DNA of 64,000 bases from an uncultured Desulfovibrio sp. Its GTDB lineage: Bacteria; Desulfobacterota; Desulfovibrionia; Desulfovibrionales; Desulfovibrionaceae. Each line of letters opens with the position of its first letter. Position 1 is the stretch's first letter. This document shows positions 56,832 through 64,000 of the stretch, piece by piece. Under the pieces are notes generated by a model. The model did no database searches, was not told where the DNA came from, and worked only from the letters and a program-made list of their open reading frames with translations. Position numbers and translations under genes: made by a program. The stretch lies in the NCBI GenBank assembly GCA_913063155.1, contig CAJXYU010000001.1, positions 992,001 through 1,056,000 of the forward strand, written 5' to 3'.

Positions 56832-57140
56832 GGGGAGTCTCCTTGTGATTGGGGTATACCATATCCGGCCGCGGTTCGGAAACATGCCGCTGTTTTTCTG
56901 CTGCAGCTTGTGAATGTTTTCCCACCGTTTGCATTTTTTCCCCGGAAGAGTAGGTTTTTTGCCATGCCTCATTGTGAATCTCCCTGACAAGCCTTTGTTC
57001 CGACGGTGTTTCCCTACCGTCTGTGTTGGCTATCTCTTCAATTTTCAAAACTTTTTATTTTCTATTCGCCGTGGCATATGGTGGCTTCCGCCGGCTTCCC
57101 CGCAGATGCGCGCTGTCCGTTACGGTCCGGAGTTCAGATC
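56832..57140. other. 309-base intergenic region between divergent genes
   Basis: It must hold the promoters of sppA (minus) and the small membrane protein gene (plus). A small hairpin (GACGGT 57002-57007 with ACCGTC 57016-57021) and an AT-rich stretch 57043-57064 are the only structures seen. No gene or RNA is recognised. Confidence 0.5.
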
Positions 57141-57401
57141 ATGACCTTAAAGATTGTCTTGTTGTGCGTTCGTAGTCTGTTCATATTCGGCATTGCCCTG
57201 GCCCTGTTCCTGCCTTTGCTGGCGGACGATATCGAGGTGCCGCTCCAGGAGGGTTGCGCCCTGCTCGGGGTGGTGCTCTTTTTTGAAGGTCTGCGCAAAA
57301 CCTGGACGTCTTTGGAAAGGTTGAAGGGCAAGGGCTGGGTGTCTTCGGTAGGCCAGAATTTTTTTCGGCGCCTGGGCGTTCCCGGCGGCTCTTTCCGATA
57401 G
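57141..57401 (+). CDS. Small membrane protein, unknown
   Basis: An 86-residue protein not recognised. Two hydrophobic segments are visible: IVLLCVRSLFIFGIALALFL (about 4-23) and a weaker one near EGCALLGVVLFFEGL (about 37-51), then a basic, glycine-rich tail (SSVGQNFFRRLGVPGGSFR). GGAG is 8 bases before ATG 57141. It is alone between sppA and the MazG-like gene. Start within a longer open frame (57006) is chosen on the ribosome site. Confidence 0.6.
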   Translation: MTLKIVLLCVRSLFIFGIALALFLPLLADDIEVPLQEGCALLGVVLFFEGLRKTWTSLERLKGKGWVSSVGQNFFRRLGVPGGSFR

Positions 57402-57531
57402 GCGGCACGTCCCGGGCAAGTCATGGATTCTAAGGCATTTTTTGTTCTCTACCGGCGAAGAGCATCTTCTTTCCCTGCGATGAAGGCCTGCGCATTGACA
57501 AACGTCTCGACCGGACGGACAATGCGCGGCC

Positions 57532-57882
57532 ATGAACGACTCACTCAAAAATCTGACCGAAAACATCCGGCACTTTGTGGATGAGCGCAACTGGAACGAG
57601 TTCCAGTCGCCCAAAAACCTGGCCATGGCCCTGTGCGGCGAAGCCGGTGAACTGGTCGAGCAGCTTCAGTGGCTCAGCGAGGAGCAGAGCCGCAATCCGG
57701 AACCAGGAAAGCTTCAGAACATCAAGGATGAGTGCGCGGACGTGCTTGTCTACCTTGTGCGCATCGCCGATGAGCTGAACTTCGATCTGATCGAGGCTAC
57801 TCGCAGCAAGTGTCTGAAAAACGAAGAAAAGTACCCAGTCGAGTTGGTTAACGGTCAGCTCAAGCGCCGGGATGAATATTAG
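57532..57882 (+). CDS. MazG-like nucleotide pyrophosphohydrolase
   Basis: A 116-residue all-alpha NTP pyrophosphatase of the MazG/RS21-C6 type, hydrolysing (d)NTPs to NMP and pyrophosphate. The two metal-binding motifs are ExxE at Glu37/Glu40 (GEAGELVEQL) and ExxD at Glu67/Asp70 (DECADVLVYL). The short length and LAMALCGEAGEL fit the dCTPase/RS21-C6 group. It is the first gene of a run with queD and dtd, 9 bases before queD. No strong ribosome site is visible. Confidence 0.88.
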   Translation: MNDSLKNLTENIRHFVDERNWNEFQSPKNLAMALCGEAGELVEQLQWLSEEQSRNPEPGKLQNIKDECADVLVYLVRIADELNFDLIEATRSKCLKNEEKYPVELVNGQLKRRDEY

Positions 57883-57891
57883 GAGTTTTTT

Positions 57892-58272
57892 ATGCCCGGC
57901 AAATGGAGATTGACCATAACACAGGATTTTTCCGCTTCGCACCAGCTTCGCAACTACGGCGGCAAGTGCGAACACATGCACGGTCACAACTTCGGGGTCG
58001 AGGTCTGCGTGGAAGGTTCCAAGCTGGACGACAAGGTCCACTACCTCATGGACTTCAAGGAGCTGAAACGACGCACCAAGGACGTGCTGGAGAAGCTCGA
58101 CCACAAGCACCTGAACGAAGTTTGTCCCTTTGACGACATCAATCCGTCGTCCGAGAACCTCGCCATGTTCATCTACAGCGAGCTCAAGCCCGCCATGCCG
58201 GAAGGCGTGATCCTGGCCTGGGTCAGCGTCTCGGAAAAGGAATCCTCCAAGGCCACCTACTGGGAGGAATAG
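57892..58272 (+). CDS. queD: 6-carboxy-tetrahydropterin synthase QueD
   Basis: A 126-residue enzyme of the 6-pyruvoyl-tetrahydropterin synthase fold that makes 6-carboxytetrahydropterin, the second step to queuosine. Zinc ligands are His17 (SASHQLR), His30 and His32 (CEHMHGHNFGV), with the QueD-type Cys26 four residues before the first of the last pair. A distal pair KLDHKHLNE and VSVSEKESS complete the site. AGGAG lies before the ATG. Other que genes are not nearby. dtd overlaps its stop by one base. Confidence 0.92.
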   Translation: MPGKWRLTITQDFSASHQLRNYGGKCEHMHGHNFGVEVCVEGSKLDDKVHYLMDFKELKRRTKDVLEKLDHKHLNEVCPFDDINPSSENLAMFIYSELKPAMPEGVILAWVSVSEKESSKATYWEE

Positions 58273-58736
58273 TGCGGCTCGTCATCCAGCGCGTCACCGA
58301 AGCCAAGGTCATTGTCGACGAACAGACCGTTGCCGAAACCGGCCCGGGGTTTCTTGTGCTCGTCGGCTTTGGCCGCGAGGACGGCAAGGAGCTTCCCGAC
58401 TCCAAAGTCTGGAGCAAGATGCTGGACAAGCTCATGAACCTGCGCGTGTTTACGGACGAGGACGGTAAGTTCAACCTGAGCCTCAAGGATGTTTCCGGCG
58501 AACTGCTTTTCGTCTCCCAGTTCACGCTTTATGCGGATTGCCGCAAGGGCCGCCGCCCCTCGTTCACCAATGCCTGCCCGCCAGAACTGGCCGACTCCCT
58601 TTTTGACCGATTTGTGGAAGACGCACGCGTAGTCGCCCCGGCCAAGGTGGAAACCGGTGTGTTCGGCGCCGAGATGTTTCTTGATTTCACCAATTGGGGG
58701 CCTGTGACGATAACGATTGATTCAAAAGATTTATAG
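58272..58736 (+). CDS. dtd: D-aminoacyl-tRNA deacylase
   Basis: A 154-residue DTD that removes D-amino acids (and glycine from tRNA-Ala) from mischarged tRNA. Signature SQFTLYADCRKGRRPSF and the C-terminal NWGPVTI (Gly-cisPro motif) are present, with RLVIQRVTEAKV at the start. The start codon is a GTG that overlaps the queD stop (TAGTG), so the genes are coupled. Length is normal (about 145-155). A strong terminator follows. Confidence 0.93.
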   Translation: MRLVIQRVTEAKVIVDEQTVAETGPGFLVLVGFGREDGKELPDSKVWSKMLDKLMNLRVFTDEDGKFNLSLKDVSGELLFVSQFTLYADCRKGRRPSFTNACPPELADSLFDRFVEDARVVAPAKVETGVFGAEMFLDFTNWGPVTITIDSKDL

Positions 58737-58801
58737 AAGATGAATGTGGGGGAGTCTTTCGAGTGAAAGGTTCCCCCGCCCTTCTCCAAAGCTTTTCATC
58801 G

Positions 58802-58842
58802 AAACCGCCCGGCTGCCTTTCAGGCAGCCGGGCGGTTTTTTT
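58802..58842 (+). terminator. Terminator of the MazG-like/queD/dtd operon
   Basis: Perfect 16-bp stem (58802-58817 with 58823-58838), TTTCA loop, followed by a T-run to 58842. A weaker hairpin (58748-58777) precedes it, a tandem arrangement like that after deoB. Confidence 0.94.
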
Positions 58843-58940
58843 CAGTTTTGAACAGCCTTGAGGGGCGCTTTAAGATATGGGTAACGGATTCATCATTCGC
58901 TTCACTCACGTATCCCCCTGCACGCCGGAGGCATTCTTCT

Positions 58941-59114
58941 TTAATTTCTGAACTGGTTGATGATCATGAGCGCGACCATGAAGATGAGGATGCCCAACAG
59001 GATATTGGTCAGGTTCTGGCGGCTGCGGGCGCGCTTGACCTTGTCGCGGGTGAATTGCCCGGCAATGAACAGGATGAGCACGAGAATGACGATCAGCTTG
59101 GTGAGAAGGCCCAT
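58941..59114 (-). CDS. Small two-helix membrane protein, unknown
   Basis: A 57-residue frame read by hand on the minus strand. Two hydrophobic segments (LTKLIVILVLILFIAG, about 4-19; and NILLGILIFMVALMIIN, about 37-53) are joined by a strongly basic loop (RDKVKRARSRQN). The ATG is 12 bases beyond the pgeF stop; a TAGGA containing that stop can serve as ribosome site. It is therefore the third gene of the fthC-pgeF operon. Composition is clearly membrane-protein-like. I do not recognise a family. Confidence 0.68.
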   Translation of the reverse strand: MGLLTKLIVILVLILFIAGQFTRDKVKRARSRQNLTNILLGILIFMVALMIINQFRN

Positions 59115-59126
59115 GGGCAGGTAGTC

Positions 59127-59891
59127 CTATTTGTCGATCCAGATGAGTCCGGCTTGGCGGCCTGTGACGTTGCCCGGCACGAACCAGGCGCTGCGGTAGG
59201 AGAAAAAGGTGTCGGACATGGTTTTGGTGCACAGGTCCAGACCGAAGATGTTCTCCTCGGGCAGCCCCGCGGCCATGAGTTGCGCCTTGGTCAGGCCCCA
59301 GAGGTTCACGGTTTGGTCGGCTTCGTTGAAGAAACGGCGATGCTCGGGTTTGAATTCCTTGTCGAAATTGGTGAATTCGGCGGCCATGGGGCCCAGGCTC
59401 GGTCCGCGCACGGCATAGACGTCCTTGGGGTCCAGCTTATAGTGAAGGCAGAAGCGCTGCACGCCCGTGGTGGGAAAGTCCGCCACATTGCCGCGCCAGC
59501 CAACATGCAACCCTGCCACGTAATTGCTGCTGCGGTGTGCCAGCAGAATGGGCTGGCAGTCCGCCGTTTTGACTATGAGTGCGGTGCGAGGCGCGGAGGT
59601 GCCCAGGCCGTCGCCTTCCATGAGCGATGTCTCGGCCGCTCCGCTCAGGGCCGTTTCAAAGACCATGTCGTCGCCGTGCACCTGCCGCAGTTCGTTCCAA
59701 TGTACGAACCCGAGCTGCTTTTGCAGGGTCACCCGGTTTTCATAGACGCGCCTTTCTTCGTCGCACACGTCATAAGAGAGGTTCGCGGATTCGTAGTTTT
59801 CTTCGCTCACGCCGCCGCAACGGGTGGTGAATACGCACTTCACGTTGGGAATGGCCTCGAATTCAAAGGGAAAAACGGCTATATTCGGCAT
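59127..59891 (-). CDS. pgeF: Peptidoglycan editing factor / purine nucleoside phosphorylase (YfiH)
   Basis: A 254-residue protein of the laccase-like YfiH (DUF152) family. Copper- or zinc-binding residues lie in RQVHGDDM, KTADCQPILL and LHVGWRGNVADF. In E. coli the homologue YfiH/PgeF edits L-Ser mis-incorporated in peptidoglycan; others act as purine nucleoside phosphorylases. Start at 59891 with AAAGGA close upstream, overlapping the fthC end by 13 bases, so the genes are coupled. A nucleoside role would also suit the fthC folate/purine context. Confidence 0.92.
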   Translation of the reverse strand: MPNIAVFPFEFEAIPNVKCVFTTRCGGVSEENYESANLSYDVCDEERRVYENRVTLQKQLGFVHWNELRQVHGDDMVFETALSGAAETSLMEGDGLGTSAPRTALIVKTADCQPILLAHRSSNYVAGLHVGWRGNVADFPTTGVQRFCLHYKLDPKDVYAVRGPSLGPMAAEFTNFDKEFKPEHRRFFNEADQTVNLWGLTKAQLMAAGLPEENIFGLDLCTKTMSDTFFSYRSAWFVPGNVTGRQAGLIWIDK

Positions 59892-60460
59892 AGTTCCTTT
59901 TCCGTACAGATTGCCCGCACCGGTTGGTCCCATTTTTCCACGGGCAGTTCGTCCACTCTTTGGAAATCATAGCACAATCCGATGGTCAACGTCTGCTTCA
60001 TGCATGGCTCCGCCAGCAGGCGGTCATAGTATCCGCCGCCGAACCCGAGCCTGTAGCCGTCCGCAGCGTAGCCCACCCCGGGGATGAGTGCCACGTCCGG
60101 CTCAAATTCGTGCATGACTGGGCATTTGGCTTCGTCCGGCTCCATGATGGAGAACATGCCGGGCCGCAGGTCGGTATCGCAGCTGACGCAGGCCAGATCC
60201 ATGATGCCGGGCTGGCCTTCCCTGCACCGGGGCAGGAGCACCTCGACCCCGCGCTGCCACAGCTCGGCCATGAGCGGACGGGTATCCACCTCCCCCTGCA
60301 CCGGCCAGTACAGCAGGGCCTGCCGGGCGTTTTTCCATTCCGGGAGGGAGCGGATTGATCGGGCTATGGACAGGCTTGCCTCGCGCCTGGTCTCGGCGTC
60401 GAGCACTGTGCGCCGGGACAGGATTTCGCGACGCAGGGCGGCCTTTTGGTCAACGTTCAT
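59879..60460 (-). CDS. 5-formyltetrahydrofolate cyclo-ligase
   Basis: A 193-residue enzyme that converts 5-formyl-THF with ATP to 5,10-methenyl-THF. The nucleotide-binding signature RLGFGGGYYDRLL is clear, with ALIPGVGYAADG before it and the basic N-terminus ALRREILSRR. Length is typical (about 180-200). It leads an operon with pgeF and the 57-residue membrane protein and is divergent from the diguanylate cyclase. Confidence 0.93.
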   Translation of the reverse strand: MNVDQKAALRREILSRRTVLDAETRREASLSIARSIRSLPEWKNARQALLYWPVQGEVDTRPLMAELWQRGVEVLLPRCREGQPGIMDLACVSCDTDLRPGMFSIMEPDEAKCPVMHEFEPDVALIPGVGYAADGYRLGFGGGYYDRLLAEPCMKQTLTIGLCYDFQRVDELPVEKWDQPVRAICTEKELCRI

Positions 60461-60656
60461 GCAGTGTTGATAGCATGGGCCATCACGACAATCCAGCGGA
60501 GGCGGGAGAGTGGACCTGTCGGGTGTTCCGGCGCTCCGGTTGGGAGATAGTGCCTTCGCCCATGCCGAGAATTATAATGAACGTAAGTATTTCGCGGTTG
60601 TCCGTTTTGTACGCTCCCGGTATACTCCGGCTTTGAGAGAACGGGGAAACAGGAAA

Positions 60657-61922
60657 ATGGGAAGCAGGAAGCAAAGCATATCGGTCCTTGTCGTCATGCA
60701 GGACGATTTTGAGCGCGGGCGTATTGCCGGGCTGCTCCGGAAAGCCGTAAGTCTTGTCCACGAGGCTACGGACGGTCGGGAGGGGGTGCGCAGCTACCGC
60801 GACAACCATCCGGACGTGGTGCTCACCGACATTGTGTTGCCCGTGCTGGACGGGCCGGACATGATCGCCGCCATCCGGGGCGAGGACGAGGACATGCCCT
60901 TTGTCGTGGCCTACGACAAGTACAATCCCAAGACGTTGCTCAACGCGGTGGAACTGAACATCGACGCGTTCCTGCGGCTGCCGGCCGAAGCCGACAAGCT
61001 GTTGGACGCGGTGCGCAGGTGTGCCAGGACCGTGTATCTGCGTCGCAAGCTGGCCCAGGCCGACAGGATGCTCTGGAGTCTTCTGGACACCTTTCCTGGT
61101 ATGGCCCTGCTGGAACTCAAGGGGCAGGTGGTCTATGCCAACAAGCGTATGGTCGCCTACCTGGGGTATCCTTCCTTCGATCATTTCCGGGCAGCTGGCG
61201 CCCGTGTCGCGGACCGCATCCTCACGCTCAACGGCGAGGATTATTCGGGAGGAGAGTCCGGCTGGATATCGGCAATCGTGGAAGATCCTCTGGACCGCGA
61301 CGCCGTGATGCATTTGGAGAACCCGGGGAATCCTTCCGGAAGGCCGGGGATTTTTGCCGTGACCTTCAATGTTTTTCAGAACACGTCCCTGCGCCTGTTT
61401 TCTTTCCAGGACATCAGCGAGCTCGAGGACGAGAAAACCATGCTGGCCGACGAGGCCTCCACCGACCCATTGACCAAGGCCATGAACCGGCGCAGCTTCC
61501 AACGGCTGCTCGGGGCCGAAATCATCGCGGGCAAGCCGTTTTCCCTGATCATGTTCGACATCGACCACTTCAAATCCATCAACGACGAATACGGCCATGA
61601 CGTGGGCGACGCGGTGTTGCGCGAAATCTCCCGTTTGGTGCGCGAGAACATTCGTGAAACAGACCGGCTGGTACGTTGGGGGGGCGAGGAGTTCATGGTC
61701 CTGGCCCTGGCTTCGGACATGAACCGGGTGCGTCAGGTGGCCGAGCGCCTCAGGCAAGCCGTGGAGGCCTTCGGCTTCACAGGTGTGCCGCGCACCGTGA
61801 CTTCCAGCTTCGGCATTGTGGAATACGTCAGCGGCGAGTCTCAGGATGGTTTCATCAAGCGGGTGGATGAGGCCCTGTATCGGGCCAAGGAAGAAGGGCG
61901 CAACCGCGTCGTCGAAGGCTGA
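60657..61922 (+). CDS. Response regulator-type diguanylate cyclase with PAS
   Basis: A 421-residue c-di-GMP synthase. A receiver (about 7-125) has Asp58 in VVLTDIVLPVLDG, a PAS domain covers about 145-270, and a GGDEF domain ends the protein with an intact GGEEF near 341-345. The I-site RxxD is present as RETD, five residues upstream. Start is ATG 60657, chosen for the receiver beginning; the frame is open to 60510 without support. A kinase partner is not adjacent. A terminator follows. Confidence 0.91.
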   Translation: MGSRKQSISVLVVMQDDFERGRIAGLLRKAVSLVHEATDGREGVRSYRDNHPDVVLTDIVLPVLDGPDMIAAIRGEDEDMPFVVAYDKYNPKTLLNAVELNIDAFLRLPAEADKLLDAVRRCARTVYLRRKLAQADRMLWSLLDTFPGMALLELKGQVVYANKRMVAYLGYPSFDHFRAAGARVADRILTLNGEDYSGGESGWISAIVEDPLDRDAVMHLENPGNPSGRPGIFAVTFNVFQNTSLRLFSFQDISELEDEKTMLADEASTDPLTKAMNRRSFQRLLGAEIIAGKPFSLIMFDIDHFKSINDEYGHDVGDAVLREISRLVRENIRETDRLVRWGGEEFMVLALASDMNRVRQVAERLRQAVEAFGFTGVPRTVTSSFGIVEYVSGESQDGFIKRVDEALYRAKEEGRNRVVEG

Positions 61923-62048
61923 CAGGCTGTTTATAAACGCACGTCTGTCATGTTGCTGTAAAAAAGCCAAACCCTCGCGTATGCGTCAATACGCGTCGGG
62001 CGTGGCTTTTTTTTGCGCCTTGCTTCCGCACATTTATGAACAGCCTGT
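61923..62048. repeat. 15-nt inverted repeat flanking a terminator
   Basis: ACAGGCTGTTTATAA (61923-61937) and TTATGAACAGCCTGT (62034-62048) are reverse complements with one mismatch, enclosing the terminator at 61961-62015. Confidence 0.6.
61961..62015. terminator. Terminator between the diguanylate cyclase and the 102-residue gene
   Basis: Outer arms AAAAGCCA / TGGCTTTT and inner CGCGTAT / ATACGCG (61977-61983 with 61990-61996), with T-runs on both strands. Confidence 0.85.
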
Positions 62049-62073
62049 GTGTTTGGACGGCTTCAGGCAGTCT

Positions 62074-62382
62074 TCATTGCTTCGCATCTGAATCTTCGAA
62101 GGCGGGCGGAGCGACCTCGCCTTTGAACTCCCATTCCTGTTCCAGACCAATTTCCGGCGGCAGCAGCTGGATGCTCAGTGGATCGCCCAGCTTGAATACG
62201 TTTTTGCGCTGTACTACCTGCACGTCGCTTTCCACCACCATGCTCTGGGTGGCCAGGGTGGCATCCTCCGGCTCGAAATGGATGGGCGAAGGTTTGTCGA
62301 CAAAGCCCGTCGCCAGGTACGCCAAAGACAGGCCAAAGAGGAATAGCCTGAAATAACTTGGTTTGTTCTGACGACGGGCCAT
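62074..62382 (-). CDS. Small membrane-anchored protein downstream of the aminotransferase
   Basis: A 102-residue protein not recognised. A single hydrophobic segment (YFRLFLFGLSLAYLATGF, about 10-27) precedes an extracytoplasmic-looking acidic part (VQRKNVFKLGDPLSIQLLPPEIGLEQEWEFKGE). AAGGAG precedes the ATG, 15 bases after the aminotransferase stop. It is last in the operon with the aminotransferase and the truncated glycosyltransferase-like gene, so a link to glycosylation is possible. Confidence 0.7.
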   Translation of the reverse strand: MARRQNKPSYFRLFLFGLSLAYLATGFVDKPSPIHFEPEDATLATQSMVVESDVQVVQRKNVFKLGDPLSIQLLPPEIGLEQEWEFKGEVAPPAFEDSDAKQ

Positions 62383-62397
62383 GAGTTCTCCTTGACC

Positions 62398-63525
62398 TTA
62401 GCCTGCCAGTGCTTCGGCGATGGCCTTCTGGTCTTCAGCCTTGAGGTACGGGTGCATGGGCAGGGCGAAAATGCGGTCCGCAATGCCTTCGCACACGGGC
62501 AAGTCACCCTTGGCGTGGCCGAGGTCGGCGAACGCCTTCTGCAGGTGCAGGGGCAGCGGATAATAGATGGCCGTGGGAATGTCGGAGGCCTTCAGCCTGC
62601 CCTGGAGCTCGTCGCGGTGCCGCGCGTCGCGGGCCAGCACGCAGTACTGCGCCCAGGCCGAGGTGTAGCCTTCGGGCACGGTGGGCAGCACCAGGTCTTC
62701 CACGCCGGTCAGCACTTCGCGGTAGCGCTCGGCCACTTCGTTGCGAAGTTCAAGTTCTTCCGGGAAGATGGTGAACTTGGCCTTGAGCACGGCGGCCTGC
62801 ATGGAGTCGAGGCGTCCGTTGATGCCCAGGCGTACGTTTTCATACCTGTCGGTTCCCTGACCGTGGACACGTACGGAGCGGAGCAATTCATCCATGGTGT
62901 CGTCATTGGTGAAGACCATGCCGCCGTCGCCGTAGCAGCCCAGGGGCTTGGCAGGGAAGAATGAGGTGCAGGCGACGTCTCCGATGGAGCAGACCGGACG
63001 GCCCTTGTAGGTTGCGCCGAAGGACTGGGCCGCATCCACAATGAGGAACAGGCCGTTGTTCTTGGCGACGGGCTCGATGGCGTCGTAGTCGGCGGCCAGT
63101 CCGAAGATATCCACGGCGATGACGCCCTTGGGGGTGAGTTTTTTCTCGTCGTGCACCTTGCTGATCGCCTTTTTCAGGGATGCGGCGTCCATGTTGTAGG
63201 TCTCGGGATCGATGTCCACGAAGATCGGGGTGGCTCCCAGCAGGGCGATGGATTCGGCCGTGGCCATGAAGGTGAACGGCGTGGTGAAGACTGCGTCTCC
63301 CTTGCCCACCCCCAGGGCCAGCAGGGCCATGATCAGGGCATCGGTTCCGGACGCGCAGCCAACTGCGTGTTTGACCTGGCTGAATTCGGCCAACTGAGCT
63401 TCCAGTTCACGGATTTCGGGACCCATGATGTAGGCGCCGTGTTCCAGGACGGCCTCGATGCCGCTCCGGACTTCATTTTCAACTCGTTTGTACTGAGACT
63501 TCAGGTCGATAAACGGAATTCCCAT
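62398..63525 (-). CDS. DegT/DnrJ/EryC1-family sugar aminotransferase
   Basis: A 375-residue PLP enzyme that aminates a nucleotide-bound keto-sugar. The start MGIPFIDLKSQYK and GTDALIMALLALGVGKGD are family hallmarks. PLP contacts are Asp164 (IVDAAQSFGA) and the Schiff-base Lys193 in SFFPAKPLGCYGDGG. Start at 63525 with GAGAGGAAG upstream. It resembles WbpE/PglE-like enzymes that make diacetamido or amino sugars for O-antigen or N-linked glycans. The upstream gene looks like an oligosaccharyltransferase, which supports a glycan-building role. Confidence 0.93.
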   Translation of the reverse strand: MGIPFIDLKSQYKRVENEVRSGIEAVLEHGAYIMGPEIRELEAQLAEFSQVKHAVGCASGTDALIMALLALGVGKGDAVFTTPFTFMATAESIALLGATPIFVDIDPETYNMDAASLKKAISKVHDEKKLTPKGVIAVDIFGLAADYDAIEPVAKNNGLFLIVDAAQSFGATYKGRPVCSIGDVACTSFFPAKPLGCYGDGGMVFTNDDTMDELLRSVRVHGQGTDRYENVRLGINGRLDSMQAAVLKAKFTIFPEELELRNEVAERYREVLTGVEDLVLPTVPEGYTSAWAQYCVLARDARHRDELQGRLKASDIPTAIYYPLPLHLQKAFADLGHAKGDLPVCEGIADRIFALPMHPYLKAEDQKAIAEALAG

Positions 63526-63539
63526 AGTGCTTCCTCTCT

Positions 63540-64000
63540 TTATTGGAGCACCTCGTATATTCTGACGAACGGAAGGCCGTCGGCCACGAGGCGGAAATAG
63601 GGTTTGATGTCGTCCGATTCCGGGTCGCCGGTAAACAGGCGGACCAGCATGGAGTCGTAGGTCTTGCTGTCGAAAAATGAGGATTCGCCAGCCGCCTTGT
63701 TGAAGAGCAGGTGGGGCGTCTTGGGCACAAGACGGGGCGAATAGGTGTTTTGTGGATAGTCGTAATGCGTTGACTTGCCGATATCCAGGAGATCCATGGA
63801 AGTGATGGCGTTCTTGCGGCCGTTGCCGGTCATGACGCCGCCAATGCCGGGGTTGACCGCCACCTGCCCCGGGCCGAAACGCCGCAGGGTCGGTTGTTCC
63901 GTGGTGCCGCTGCTCATATCCCAGTTGCCGTAGAACATGATCCATTTGGCAATGCGGATGTCCTTGTAGGAAACGACCAGATATTGGGTCGGAACCTTCT
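63540..64000 (-). CDS. PglB/STT3-like oligosaccharyltransferase, C-terminal part (5' end outside window)
   Basis: An open frame enters from the right edge and stops at 63540; at least 152 residues are present. Visible features are YLVVSYKDIRIAKWIMFYGNWD, GGVMTGNGRKNAITSMDLLD, YDSMLVRLFTGD and PFVRIYEVL. This arrangement resembles the periplasmic C-terminal domain of bacterial PglB, which transfers a glycan from a lipid carrier to asparagine. The membrane catalytic half with WWDYG is not in the window, so this is an inference. It precedes the aminotransferase by 14 bases in the same operon. Confidence 0.55.
   Translation of the reverse strand, partial: KVPTQYLVVSYKDIRIAKWIMFYGNWDMSSGTTEQPTLRRFGPGQVAVNPGIGGVMTGNGRKNAITSMDLLDIGKSTHYDYPQNTYSPRLVPKTPHLLFNKAAGESSFFDSKTYDSMLVRLFTGDPESDDIKPYFRLVADGLPFVRIYEVLQ

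Overview
The window looks like a chromosomal segment of a Desulfovibrionaceae-type sulfate reducer (Desulfovibrio / Pseudodesulfovibrio-like). The basis is a GC-rich, tightly packed gene layout, a small 219-residue siroheme sulfite reductase of the Desulfovibrio assimilatory type, an aldehyde:ferredoxin-oxidoreductase-family enzyme with a four-cluster ferredoxin, a cytochrome bd oxidase with a short Q-loop, many sensor kinases and diguanylate cyclases, and candidate sigma-54 promoters. This is an inference from gene content; no rRNA or tRNA is present to confirm it. I see no CRISPR array, insertion sequence, prophage or origin.

Layout. 1-3.6 kb: end of a cytidine deaminase, then deoC-deoA-deoB, a pyrimidine (deoxy)nucleoside salvage operon ending in tandem hairpins. 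3.8-9.5 kb: a five-module hybrid histidine kinase and the cydAB oxidase operon. 9.5-12.4 kb: a three-gene overlapping operon (GT4 glycosyltransferase, histidine phosphatase, MurG-like glycosyltransferase). 12.6-18.1 kb: nitrogen block amt - PII - glnD - asparaginase, with a good sigma-54 promoter before amt and Tyr51 retained in PII. 18.1-21.1 kb: pnuC plus nicotinamide riboside kinase, the small sulfite reductase, and an orphan solute-binding protein. 21.2-25.3 kb: a LytTR regulator, LytS-type kinase and CstA-family carrier, resembling the BtsSR/BtsT pyruvate system.

25.4-36.9 kb: a LysE exporter flanked by near-identical terminators, a glycosyltransferase, an alkyltransferase-like protein, a PAS-rich hybrid kinase, the AOR/ferredoxin pair, another glycosyltransferase, a diguanylate cyclase and a TIGR01777-type epimerase. 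37-42.2 kb: TetR-EmrA-EmrB efflux operon with a palindromic operator, and an orphan NtrX-like activator. 42.5-50.9 kb: LysM lipoprotein, a 255-residue unknown coupled to a Lon-like AAA protease, a complete ABC uptake operon and a LOG-like protein. 51-61.9 kb: a DeoR regulator, topA, a DUF2000-type protein, rsmG, sppA, small membrane proteins, a MazG-like protein, queD, dtd, and the fthC-pgeF-small protein operon, then a second diguanylate cyclase. 62-64 kb: a sugar aminotransferase and the end of what looks like a PglB-type oligosaccharyltransferase.

The themes are nutrient sensing (nitrogen, pyruvate, nucleosides), oxygen defence, c-di-GMP and phosphorelay signalling, and surface glycan or protein glycosylation. 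The most unusual items are the divergent AOR/ferredoxin pair, the Lon-like protease with its coupled unknown protein, the likely N-glycosylation locus at the right edge, two small unlisted-size membrane proteins, and several intergenic repeats (a 10-mer recurring after terminators, a palindromic AAAGGGGATTATCC family, duplicated hairpins).
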